Shown: positions 1 through 7,444 of the stretch, piece by piece
Layout: every line of letters starts with the position of its first letter
Position numbering within the stretch: position 1 is the first letter of the stretch
NCBI GenBank assembly: GCA_002717485.1
Contig: PBDW01000007.1
Location: forward strand, 1-64,000
Direction of reading: 5' to 3'
From: Pelagibacteraceae bacterium
GTDB taxonomy: Bacteria > Pseudomonadota > Alphaproteobacteria > HIMB59 > GCA-002718135
DNA: 64,000 nucleotides
The notes under the pieces: model-generated
What the model was told of the DNA's origin: nothing
The model's input: only the letters and a program-made list of their open reading frames with translations
Databases searched by the model: none
Made by a program: the position numbers and the translations under genes

Positions 1-104
<104 letters not shown>

Positions 105-144
105 ACAAAAGCGTACAGAGAAAAGTTTTAAAATATTTAACAGT

Positions 145-262
145 TTCCTGGTGACTATAGCAACAGAATAATACCCGATCCCATTCCGAACTCGTCCGTG
201 AAAGCTGTTTGCGCCGATGGTACTATGCCTTAAGGTATGGAAGAGTAGGTCGTTGCCAGGAT
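145..262 (+). rRNA. rrf: 5S ribosomal RNA
   Basis: The ends pair to form the helix I stem ('tcctgg' at 146-151 with 'ccagga' at 256-261). The interior has the universal 5S core 'ccattccgaactcg' (181-194), 'gcgccgatggtact' (211-224) and 'gagtaggtcgttgccagg' (243-260). The core and the 3' stem resemble alphaproteobacterial 5S more than enterobacterial 5S, which is the best taxonomic clue in the window. The next gene starts only 9 bases after the 5S end, so no terminator separates rRNA from coding DNA. Confidence 0.95.
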
Positions 263-270
263 TAATTTTT

Positions 271-963
271 ATGAATAATTTTTCAATTGTAGTTCCAGTA
301 TATAACGAAGAAGACAATGTTAAACCATTGTATGATGAGATCATTGAGGCCTTAAATAACATCAAAGATTATGAAATAATTTTTGTTAATGATTGCAGCG
401 TTGACGAAACACAAAAAATACTTCAAGATATAAAAGATCAAAAAATTAAAATCATAACTCATAACCGGAGAAAGGGTCAAAGTTTATCGATTTTAACTGG
501 TATAAAAAAATCTAAATTCAATGTAATTGTTACGATCGACGGAGATGGACAAAATAATCCGCATGATATTAATAAATTATTAGAAAAGTTCTTTTCTTCA
601 GAAAAATTTTCTTTAGTAGCTGGAATTAGAGTTAAAAGATTTGATAGCAAGATAAAGGTTGTTTCTTCAAGAATAGCAAATGGTTTTAGATCTTTTGTAT
701 TAAACGATGGGTGTAAAGATACAGGATGTGGTTTAAAGGTTTTTTCTAAACAGGTATTTTTGGAATTTCCTTTTTTTGACGGAATTCATAGATTTTTACC
801 AGCCTTATTTAAAGGTTTAGGCTATAAAACAGCATTTATTAATGTGAGTCACAGACCAAGGTTAAGTGGTTTTTCGAAATATGGTATTTTTGCTAGAATG
901 TTTAAAGGTTTGCGGGATACAATAAGAGTAAAAAGTATTATAAAGAACACTATAAGAAAATGA
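271..963 (+). CDS. Glycosyltransferase family 2 (DPM1-like polyprenyl-phosphate glycosyltransferase)
   Basis: A 230-residue GT2 domain. The nucleotide-binding N-terminus reads IVVPVYNE (6-13), and the metal-binding motif is DGDGQN (90-95), the sequence typical of dolichyl- or undecaprenyl-phosphate mannose synthase-like enzymes. It has no C-terminal membrane anchor, unlike ArnC/GtrB. Such enzymes load a sugar onto a polyprenyl phosphate at the inner membrane. The frame is open from 217, but that start lies inside the 5S rRNA, so ATG 271 was chosen. The stop overlaps the next start by ATGA. The neighbour is a LAB_N membrane protein, a pairing common in lipid or glycan modification operons. The sugar is unknown. 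Confidence 0.88.
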   Translation: MNNFSIVVPVYNEEDNVKPLYDEIIEALNNIKDYEIIFVNDCSVDETQKILQDIKDQKIKIITHNRRKGQSLSILTGIKKSKFNVIVTIDGDGQNNPHDINKLLEKFFSSEKFSLVAGIRVKRFDSKIKVVSSRIANGFRSFVLNDGCKDTGCGLKVFSKQVFLEFPFFDGIHRFLPALFKGLGYKTAFINVSHRPRLSGFSKYGIFARMFKGLRDTIRVKSIIKNTIRK

Positions 964-1259
964 GCGAATTCATAAATTCATTAACTACAGCCGAGATTTT
1001 TTTTCTAATTATTGGCTTTACAGGACAAGGCCTATTTGCATCGCGATTTATTGTGCAATGGATTTATTCGGAAAAAAAGGGTGAAAGCACAATACCTTTA
1101 GTATTTTGGTATTTAAGTATTTTAGGTGGAGCGGGTTTGCTTATTTATGCTATATCCAGAAAGGATCCTGTTATTATAACAGGTCAACTTTTTGGAATTT
1201 TTATATATGCAAGAAATTTAATTTTAATTTATAATAAAAATAAATATGAAAAGAATTAA
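960..1259 (+). CDS. Lipid A biosynthesis N-terminal (LAB_N) domain membrane protein
   Basis: A 99-residue protein with about three membrane segments (roughly 13-30, 46-65 and 70-92). It carries the LAB_N signature: RFIVQWIYSEKK, then a proline and FWYLS, then YAISRKDPV and a GQ..G...Y.RNL end. The domain also occurs at the N-terminus of some lipid-A-disaccharide synthases, but here it stands alone. Stand-alone forms are often encoded beside GT2 enzymes like the preceding gene and may help handle lipid-linked sugars; that role is inferred. It overlaps both neighbours (4 and 14 bases), so translation is probably coupled. Confidence 0.85.
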   Translation: MSEFINSLTTAEIFFLIIGFTGQGLFASRFIVQWIYSEKKGESTIPLVFWYLSILGGAGLLIYAISRKDPVIITGQLFGIFIYARNLILIYNKNKYEKN

Positions 1260-2736
1260 CAATTACCTTAATGGAAAAGATTTTGCTGGAACTTCAAAGA
1301 GTACCTTACCTGTATATAATCCAGCAACTGGAGAGGTGATTTCAGAGGTTGTTTTATCCAATAAGGATGATTTTGATAAAGCTGTTGAAGTCAGTAATAA
1401 AAGCTTTCAAGATTGGTCCCGGAAAACACCTTTGTATCGATCTAGAATAATTTCCAAGTATAAAGATTTGCTAGAATCAAATAAAGAAGAATTGGCTAAA
1501 CTTGTTTCCGAGGAACATGGGAAGACCCTTGAAGACGCAAAAGGCTCTGTCACCAGAGGTATTGAGGTTGTTGAATTTGCATCGGGCATTCCTCATTTAC
1601 TTAAAGGTGAGTTCTCACAAAATGTTGGTACAAATATTGATTCGTGGTCAGTTAGGCAACCTCTAGGAATATGCGCCGGTATAACACCTTTTAACTTTCC
1701 AGCAATGGTTCCAATGTGGATGTATCCAGTTTCAATAGCATGTGGGAATTCTTTTATCTTAAAACCTTCTGAAAAAGATCCATCTTGTTCTATAAGACTG
1801 GCTGAGCTTTTTTCAGAAGCAGGACTGCCCGACGGAGTATTTAATGTTTTAAATGGTGACAAAGAGGTGGTTAATTACATTCTTCAATCAAAAGATATAG
1901 CATCAGTAAGCTTTGTAGGATCAACACCAGTCGCAAAGTATATATATGAAGAGTCTGCTAAGTCAGGAAAAAGGGTTCAGGCGCTTGGGGGAGCTAAGAA
2001 TCATTTAGTAGTTATGCCTGATGCTAATTTAGATCAAACTGTCGATGGAATTATGGGCGCAGCTTATGGCTCAGCGGGGGAAAGATGTATGGCAGTTTCT
2101 GTTGCAGTTGCAGTCGGTAATGTTGCCGATGATTTGGTAGAGAGAATTCATTCCAAAACACAAAATTTAAAAGTTTTACCTTGGACAGATAATCAGGCGG
2201 ATATGGGTCCATTAATATCTAAGGAGCACTTAAAAAAAGTCACTGATTATATTGCAAAAGGAGTAGAAGAAGGAGCCAAGTTAGTAGCTGATGGCAGAAA
2301 TTATAAGCTACAAGGCTATGAAAATGGGTATTTTATTGGACCAAGTTTATTTGACAATGTTAGTAAGGATATGACCATATATAAGGAAGAAATATTCGGA
2401 CCAGTTCTTTCAGTAGTAAGAGTAAATAGTTACGACGAAGCAGTAAGTCTGGTCAATGATCACCCATTTGGGAATGGGGCAAGCGTCTACACGCAGGATG
2501 GAGATGTTGCAAGAGACTTTACAACAAACGTAAAAATCGGAATGGTAGGGGTGAACGTCCCCATACCTGTTCCTATGGCTTTCCACAGTTTTGGGGGATG
2601 GAAGAATTCTTTATTTGGTGCTCATGCTATGCATGGAACAGAGGGGGTTCATTTTTTTACAAAATTAAAAACAACTACAAGCAGATGGCCTACAAGTATA
2701 AGATCAGGCGCAGAATATAAAATGCCCACTAATTAA
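1246..2736 (+). CDS. mmsA: CoA-acylating methylmalonate-semialdehyde dehydrogenase
   Basis: A full-length 496-residue ALDH6-family enzyme that converts methylmalonate semialdehyde (and malonate semialdehyde) to propionyl-CoA or acetyl-CoA in valine, inositol and beta-alanine breakdown. The active-site Cys281 lies in GERCMAV. The family hallmark LGGAKNH replaces the ELGGK motif of hydrolytic aldehyde dehydrogenases, and the C-terminal KEEIFGPVLSVVRV and FGGWKNSLFG motifs are intact. It is a central-metabolism gene in a surface-glycan neighbourhood and looks less AT-rich than what follows, so it may mark chromosomal backbone. A 14-base overlap with the LAB_N gene means it is probably cotranscribed. 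Confidence 0.93.
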   Translation: MKRINNYLNGKDFAGTSKSTLPVYNPATGEVISEVVLSNKDDFDKAVEVSNKSFQDWSRKTPLYRSRIISKYKDLLESNKEELAKLVSEEHGKTLEDAKGSVTRGIEVVEFASGIPHLLKGEFSQNVGTNIDSWSVRQPLGICAGITPFNFPAMVPMWMYPVSIACGNSFILKPSEKDPSCSIRLAELFSEAGLPDGVFNVLNGDKEVVNYILQSKDIASVSFVGSTPVAKYIYEESAKSGKRVQALGGAKNHLVVMPDANLDQTVDGIMGAAYGSAGERCMAVSVAVAVGNVADDLVERIHSKTQNLKVLPWTDNQADMGPLISKEHLKKVTDYIAKGVEEGAKLVADGRNYKLQGYENGYFIGPSLFDNVSKDMTIYKEEIFGPVLSVVRVNSYDEAVSLVNDHPFGNGASVYTQDGDVARDFTTNVKIGMVGVNVPIPVPMAFHSFGGWKNSLFGAHAMHGTEGVHFFTKLKTTTSRWPTSIRSGAEYKMPTN

Positions 2737-2739
2737 TTA

Positions 2740-3711
2740 ATGAAAATTCTTGTTACAGGTTGCGCAGGATTTATTGGCTATCACTTATGTTTAAAATTGT
2801 TAGAAAACCCAAAAAATCATGTTTTTGGAATTGATAATTTAAATAAATATTATGATTTAAAGTTAAAGAAGGACAGGCTTAGTAATCTTAAAAAATTATC
2901 TAAGAAATTTAGATTTTATAAAAAAGATATATCCAACATTTCAGATTTAAAAAAAATTTTTAAAAATAATAATTTTAATATTGTTGTGCATTTAGCCGCA
3001 CAAGCAGGTGTTAGGTATTCAATTCAAAATCCTAGATCATATTTTGAGACCAATATGTTAGGTTTTTTTAATGTTATTGAGCTTTCAAAAGTTCATAAGA
3101 TTAAACATTTTATATTTGCTTCAACAAGTTCTGTTTACGGATCAAATAATAATTTTCCCTTAAAGGAATCAGAAAATACTGATACGCCATTATCTTTTTA
3201 TGCAGCTACTAAAAAAAGTAATGAAATTATGGCATACGCATACAGCAATATTTATAACCTTCCTTGTACTGGTTTAAGATTTTTTACAGTTTATGGTCCT
3301 TACGGCAGGCCAGATATGTTTTTATATTTATTAACAAGTGCCATTAAAAGATCCAAGCGTCTTAATTTATTTAATAAAGGCAATCATTATAGGGACTTTA
3401 CATATATTGATGATGTTGTTGGAGCAATAATTGGTATTATTCCAAAATTGCCATCTTCTAAGGTACCCTTTTCGGTTTATAATATTGGAAGTTCAAGTCC
3501 TAAAAATATTAAAAATATATTAAAAATGATTGAAAGGATTTTTAATAAAAGAGTCAGAATAAATCTTAAAAATATCCAAAAGGGAGATGTTTTCAAGACT
3601 CACGCTGATATTTCCAAGATTAGTAAAAGAATAAATTTTAAACCTAAGATTAGTGCTAAGGAAGGAATAAATAGATTCGTAAAATGGTATAATCAATACT
3701 ATAAAAAATAG
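2740..3711 (+). CDS. NAD-dependent epimerase, UDP-glucuronate 4-epimerase-like
   Basis: A 323-residue extended SDR. It has the Rossmann motif TGCAGFIG (6-13), the catalytic Ser region STSSVYG (about 128-134) and the YxxxK pair Tyr154/Lys158. The early DNLNKYYD stretch and HLAAQAGVRYSI are typical of the CapI/LspL UDP-glucuronate 4-epimerase group, which makes UDP-galacturonate for capsules and LPS. Substrate is inferred from family resemblance; UDP-GlcNAc or UDP-Glc epimerisation is not excluded. It begins 3 bases after mmsA and is followed by the 158-base regulatory gap, so it probably ends the first transcription unit. Confidence 0.88.
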   Translation: MKILVTGCAGFIGYHLCLKLLENPKNHVFGIDNLNKYYDLKLKKDRLSNLKKLSKKFRFYKKDISNISDLKKIFKNNNFNIVVHLAAQAGVRYSIQNPRSYFETNMLGFFNVIELSKVHKIKHFIFASTSSVYGSNNNFPLKESENTDTPLSFYAATKKSNEIMAYAYSNIYNLPCTGLRFFTVYGPYGRPDMFLYLLTSAIKRSKRLNLFNKGNHYRDFTYIDDVVGAIIGIIPKLPSSKVPFSVYNIGSSSPKNIKNILKMIERIFNKRVRINLKNIQKGDVFKTHADISKISKRINFKPKISAKEGINRFVKWYNQYYKK

Positions 3712-3811
3712 TCGATTCTTAAGATCAAATAAATAGACACATTATATATGAAATAAAAAATAACATATTACTAGATATAGTTGTTAGAATCAAAATAATC
3801 ATATATTTTTC

Positions 3812-3840
3812 TTTACTGTTCATTAGTTGTACACTATTAA
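3812..3840 (+). promoter_or_regulatory. Candidate promoter of the regulator operon
   Basis: The gap holds a plausible sigma70-type promoter: TTTACT (3812-3817) and TATTAA (3835-3840) separated by 17 bases, each matching 4 of 6 consensus positions. Transcription would start near 3847, about 23 bases before the MarR-type start codon. Both candidate operators overlap this promoter or its start point. In such AT-rich DNA weak matches arise easily, so this is only a candidate. Confidence 0.35.
3817..3833 (+). promoter_or_regulatory. Candidate operator 1, imperfect palindrome
   Basis: TGTTCA-N5-TGTACA. It shares the left half-site and the 5-base spacing with the perfect palindrome 27 bases downstream and differs by one base in the right half. 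It lies between the proposed -35 and -10 boxes, where a bound repressor would block polymerase. Confidence 0.45.
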
Positions 3841-3843
3841 TAT

Positions 3844-3860
3844 TGTTCAATAACTGAACA
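3844..3860 (+). promoter_or_regulatory. Candidate operator 2, perfect palindrome
   Basis: TGTTCA-ATAAC-TGAACA, a perfect 6+6 inverted repeat with a 5-base centre, ending 9 bases before the ATG of the MarR-family gene. The size and symmetry suit a dimeric winged-helix regulator. The obvious candidate ligand is the MarR-type protein encoded next (autoregulation), which is inference. Confidence 0.5.
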
Positions 3861-3869
3861 TATATAGAT

Positions 3870-4235
3870 ATGCCCCAAAATAAAGATAGTATGGATGATT
3901 TGAATTTATTAAGAAAAATTCAAACAAATCCTGAAGCTTCACAGAGAGAGTTAGCTAAAGAATTGGGATTTAGCTTAGGAAAGGTCAATTATTGTTTAAC
4001 AGCTTTAAAGGCAAAAGGATTAATTAAATTAGATAACTTTAGAAAAAATAACAATAAATTAAATTATTTTTATATCTTAACCCCCAAAGGTTTTGTAGCC
4101 AAAACAAAACTTACTTTGCGCTTTATGAAAATTAAAATGCAAGAATATGATGAATTGCAGGCCGAACTTGAAACTGAAAAAATTTTACATAATAAAAAAA
4201 ATAAAAACAATAACAAAAAGATAAAGATAAAATAA
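3870..4235 (+). CDS. MarR-type EPS-associated winged-helix regulator
   Basis: A 121-residue regulator. Residues 9-55 form a winged helix-turn-helix (LLRKIQTNPEASQRELAKEL, then LGFSLGKVNYCLTALKAKG), very like the MarR-family EPS-associated regulators found at the head of exopolysaccharide loci. Residues 85-105 may form a short coiled coil, followed by a Lys/Asn-rich tail. An internal Met at residue 8 (3891) could be the true start. The gene lies 2 bases before an RfaH-like gene and directly after two palindromes, which suggests a self-controlled switch for the island. Its DNA target has not been shown. Confidence 0.85.
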   Translation: MPQNKDSMDDLNLLRKIQTNPEASQRELAKELGFSLGKVNYCLTALKAKGLIKLDNFRKNNNKLNYFYILTPKGFVAKTKLTLRFMKIKMQEYDELQAELETEKILHNKKNKNNNKKIKIK

Positions 4236-4237
4236 TT

Positions 4238-4735
4238 ATGCATTGGTTATGTTTTAAAACAAATACTAAACAAGAGTTTATAGCAAAATCAGAACTTGTA
4301 GCACGAGGATTTAAAATAATTCTACCTTATTATATGAGGACTATTTCTCATGCTCGTAAAAAAACTACCAAACCATACCCCTTATTTCCTTCTTATGGTT
4401 TTTTATATTTTGATGGCGATCTGTCGTCTCTAAATATTCTTAAATATACAAAAGGAGTTAAAAATTACCTTCATAAATCTGATGGATATCCCAAAATTGT
4501 ACCTAAGAGAGTCATAGAGTTTATTCAATCTTTAAAGCAAGAAGACGGATCATATACTCTGAATTATAGAAATTTTAAAAAAGGAGAAAAAGTTAATATT
4601 ACCGAGGGAGTTTTTTCAGGAATTTCAGGCATATTTGATGAACAAGTTGATGATAAACGTTCACTTCTACTTGTAGATTTTTTGGGAAGACTGAATTTTG
4701 TTAAAGTAAATATGCAAATGATCGAGCGCGCTTAG
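4238..4735 (+). CDS. rfaH: RfaH-type transcription antiterminator (NusG paralogue)
   Basis: 165 residues, close to E. coli RfaH (162). The N-terminal NGN domain contains the RfaH-like PLFPSYGFLYFD and KYTKGVKNYL segments. The C-terminal KOW-type domain starts at VNITEGVFSGISGIFDE (about 118-134). RfaH proteins bind paused polymerase at ops sites and let it read through long LPS or capsule operons while recruiting ribosomes. Here the gene sits just upstream of about 59 kb of same-strand glycan genes. A GC-rich element with partial ops resemblance lies 26 bases downstream. RfaH assignment rather than housekeeping NusG rests on length, motifs and context. Confidence 0.88.
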   Translation: MHWLCFKTNTKQEFIAKSELVARGFKIILPYYMRTISHARKKTTKPYPLFPSYGFLYFDGDLSSLNILKYTKGVKNYLHKSDGYPKIVPKRVIEFIQSLKQEDGSYTLNYRNFKKGEKVNITEGVFSGISGIFDEQVDDKRSLLLVDFLGRLNFVKVNMQMIERA

Positions 4736-4760
4736 GCAGTTTGATCATTATTATTTCAAA

Positions 4761-4790
4761 GCCTTATCACCCTGAGTGCGGAGCTATGCT
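4761..4790 (+). promoter_or_regulatory. GC-rich non-coding element, possible ops/JUMPstart-like site
   Basis: The 124-base gap between rfaH and the Wzz gene contains a 29-base stretch of about 59% GC, with 'cctgagtgcggagctatgc' at 4771-4789. 'gtgcggagc' resembles the ops core GGGCGGTAGC with one base missing, and 'gagctatgctt' can fold into a 4-bp stem with a 3-base loop, as ops DNA does. No exact ops is present. Position in front of the assembly operon and after an RfaH gene is the main support. Confidence 0.35.
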
Positions 4791-4859
4791 TATTTTACAG
4801 AGAATTGAATAAATGCTCGACATTAATACACTTAGATATTACTAATAATCTTTTAAAAG

Positions 4860-6089
4860 ATGAATAATCAGACAGAGCAAAAAAAAGAAATCGATATATT
4901 TACTTTAGCTGAAATAATATGGAAGGGTAAAGTATTTATTGTTTCGATCTCAGTATTTTTATTTGTTGTAGGATATGCATATTCACATTACAGAAATTCA
5001 ATTTATGAAGGATCTGCAAAGTTTTATGCACTGATAGATCACCAATTAGCACCACTATCATTGTTAATAGAAAATGTTTATCAATTAAGTAAAAAGCAAA
5101 AACAAATTATAACTAATAAAACAATAGGAATTGACTCAAATATTATTCTAGAAAGTCGCGGTGCTGATGGAAGTATATTCTCTAATATGTTTACGCCAAT
5201 GAGTTTTTTTGATATTTTTTATCAAACTATTAAATCAAAAGATCTAATTACAAAGATAAATTATAATGACATTTTAGAGAAAATAGACAATAATTTTACT
5301 GAAGAGGACTATGCTATTTTACTTAATAACTTTTCAGGAGGATTTGATATAAATATTAAAGATAATCCAGGTATTGAAACTGGAGGTAGAGAAATGACTA
5401 TCTACGTTCAAAATTCAAATAAGAATATTTTAGAAAAATATTTGGATACAGTTATCCAAATTGCGCTATTTCAAACAAAACAGCAGATTCTAAATAATAT
5501 TAATTCTGCCCTAGAAAATTATAAACTTGCAAGCAAATTGGAGATTCGAAAACTTAGAGAACAAAATCTTCAACTGCAAGCTATGTATGAGGTTAGGACT
5601 GAAGACCGCATTACTCAATTAAAGGAACAGGCCGAAATAGCTAGAATTATAGGAATCAAAACACCACTTAATTTAAATATACAATCAATTACTACTGCAA
5701 CTCTTCAAAATTCAGCAGGATCTCAGATTTTTAAATCACAGATACCTTTTTATTACAGAGGTTATCTTGCGCTTGAAAAGGAAATCGAGAATTTGAAATC
5801 AAGAACAAATATCGATGTTTTTATTCCTGAACTTAGGAATAATGAAGAGACAATACTAATCCTTCAACGGGACACTTTACCCTATGAAATTTCTGAAAAT
5901 ATAAAGCAAAGTGGCATAGATGATAATAGTTTTAATCCAGTTTACTATGAAAAATCTTCAATTTCAATTTCTGAAAAAACTTGGGGAAGTTTAAGACTTG
6001 CTTTATCTGGGCTTGCAATAGGTTTATTGCTTAGCTTAGTAATTCATATTTTTAGAACACTTTATATCTTAGAGAAAAGAAAAATATAG
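4860..6089 (+). CDS. wzz: Wzz-family polysaccharide chain-length determinant
   Basis: A 409-residue polysaccharide co-polymerase. An N-terminal membrane segment lies at about 24-43, followed by a large periplasmic region with a coiled coil (about 215-260, rich in Lys/Glu/Gln/Leu), and a second membrane segment at about 377-403 ending in a short basic tail. No tyrosine-kinase domain is attached. Wzz proteins set the modal length of Wzy-polymerised glycans in the inner membrane. It follows the rfaH gap and is 5 bases from the ligase/polymerase gene, so it probably opens the assembly operon. Confidence 0.85.
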   Translation: MNNQTEQKKEIDIFTLAEIIWKGKVFIVSISVFLFVVGYAYSHYRNSIYEGSAKFYALIDHQLAPLSLLIENVYQLSKKQKQIITNKTIGIDSNIILESRGADGSIFSNMFTPMSFFDIFYQTIKSKDLITKINYNDILEKIDNNFTEEDYAILLNNFSGGFDINIKDNPGIETGGREMTIYVQNSNKNILEKYLDTVIQIALFQTKQQILNNINSALENYKLASKLEIRKLREQNLQLQAMYEVRTEDRITQLKEQAEIARIIGIKTPLNLNIQSITTATLQNSAGSQIFKSQIPFYYRGYLALEKEIENLKSRTNIDVFIPELRNNEETILILQRDTLPYEISENIKQSGIDDNSFNPVYYEKSSISISEKTWGSLRLALSGLAIGLLLSLVIHIFRTLYILEKRKI

Positions 6090-6094
6090 TTTTT

Positions 6095-7417
6095 ATGAAC
6101 TCAGATTTCAAGTTATCTATCGATAGCTCGCTGAAGAATGTCCAGGTTTGGCTTATTTATCTGTTACCGCTGGCATTAGTTACGGGTCCTTTTCTAAGTG
6201 ATTTATTTGCAGTAATCGCCTCAATAATTTTTATATATTTTTCAATTAAATCAAAACAATGGTATTATTACAAAAATCCATTGATTATTGTTTTTTGGAT
6301 TTGGTGTTTTTATCTAATTGTTTTGTCTCTATTTTCAGACAATCCTCTATTGTCATTAGAAAGCTCTCTTTTCTTTTTTAGGTTTGGTTTTTTTACAATA
6401 ACTATATGGTACGTTCTTGATAATAATAAATTTTTTATAAAAAAATTCACATGGATATTTATTATTATATTTGTTGTCGTTTTACTGGATGGATACCTGC
6501 AATTTTTTTCTGGTAAGAATATTTTTAATTTACCTTATGATGATGGGTCGGGCGGGATGAGAATATCTGGATTTTTTGGAGAAGAGCAGATATTGGGCAG
6601 CTATTTATCAAGATTATTGCCACTATTGTTTGCTTTAATGATCTCTGTTTATTCATTTTCTAAAAAAACAATATTTTTTTGTTCAATATTAATAATAGCG
6701 ACAGATGTTCTCATCTACGTTTCTGGCGAAAGAGTCGCATTCTTTTATTTACTGCTTACTACGATTATAATTTTGACTCTAGTTGGACAAGGAAGTTTAA
6801 ATTTTAGATGGAAAATGTTTCGCTTATTTACTTTTTTATTATCACTTGTAATTATAATTTATATTTCAGCTACAAATAGTTCGACAAAATTTAGAATGAT
6901 TGACAAGACATTAGATCAGGTAAATATTTTTGATAATAAGGAAAGCGAAAATGGAATAAGAGCTTTTTCAATTCAACATCAAGTTCTTTACATTTCAGCT
7001 CTAAAAATGTTTGCGGATCATCCATTGACAGGGATAGGGCCTAAAATGTTTAGGGAGAAATGCAAAGAATCAAAATATTATGTAACATCTAATGAAGATA
7101 GATCATTAGATGGGTGTCAAACACACCCTCATAATACTTATATACAACTTCTTTCAGAAACTGGATTGATTGGAACCCTGCCAGTGATTTTAGTATTTAT
7201 GTATATATGTTGGAACTATTTAAAACATTTATGGTTTATTATTAAACATAAAAAGAATGCGCTGTCAGATTACCAAATTTGTTTATACGCAGCTCTTTTA
7301 ATTACTTTATGGCCATTAGTTCCGACAGGTAATTTTTTCCACAATTGGCTAAACGTTATTTATTTTTTTCCTTTAGGATTTCTTTTACACGATCTTCAAT
7401 CTAGGGGAAGCAAATAG
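6095..7417 (+). CDS. O-antigen ligase/polymerase (Wzy_C family) membrane protein
   Basis: 440 residues with about 10-12 hydrophobic helices. The large periplasmic loop carries the family signature: ADHPLTGIGP (His309) and THPHNTYIQLLSETGLIG (His346 with Asn347), the H-x-N/E-TG region shared by WaaL ligases and Wzy polymerases. It either joins a finished glycan to the lipid A core or polymerises repeat units; sequence alone does not decide. Its place beside a Wzz-like gene favours Wzy-type assembly, although an ABC exporter is encoded shortly downstream. Confidence 0.85.
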   Translation: MNSDFKLSIDSSLKNVQVWLIYLLPLALVTGPFLSDLFAVIASIIFIYFSIKSKQWYYYKNPLIIVFWIWCFYLIVLSLFSDNPLLSLESSLFFFRFGFFTITIWYVLDNNKFFIKKFTWIFIIIFVVVLLDGYLQFFSGKNIFNLPYDDGSGGMRISGFFGEEQILGSYLSRLLPLLFALMISVYSFSKKTIFFCSILIIATDVLIYVSGERVAFFYLLLTTIIILTLVGQGSLNFRWKMFRLFTFLLSLVIIIYISATNSSTKFRMIDKTLDQVNIFDNKESENGIRAFSIQHQVLYISALKMFADHPLTGIGPKMFREKCKESKYYVTSNEDRSLDGCQTHPHNTYIQLLSETGLIGTLPVILVFMYICWNYLKHLWFIIKHKKNALSDYQICLYAALLITLWPLVPTGNFFHNWLNVIYFFPLGFLLHDLQSRGSK

Positions 7418-7444
7418 TAAAAAATATTTGATAAAATAATTTAT

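Noticed and set aside
217-270. Upstream start for the first glycosyltransferase
   Set aside because: The extra codons lie inside the 5S rRNA and show no homology; ATG 271 begins exactly at the GT2 fold.
1407-1862. Reverse-strand open frames inside mmsA
   Set aside because: They are shadows of a well-supported full-length enzyme, with no recognisable motifs or start signals. The same holds for all other reverse-strand frames in the window.
4736-4859. Exact ops/JUMPstart element
   Set aside because: The GGCGGTAG core is not present in this gap; only a partial, one-base-short resemblance is seen, reported as a low-confidence candidate.
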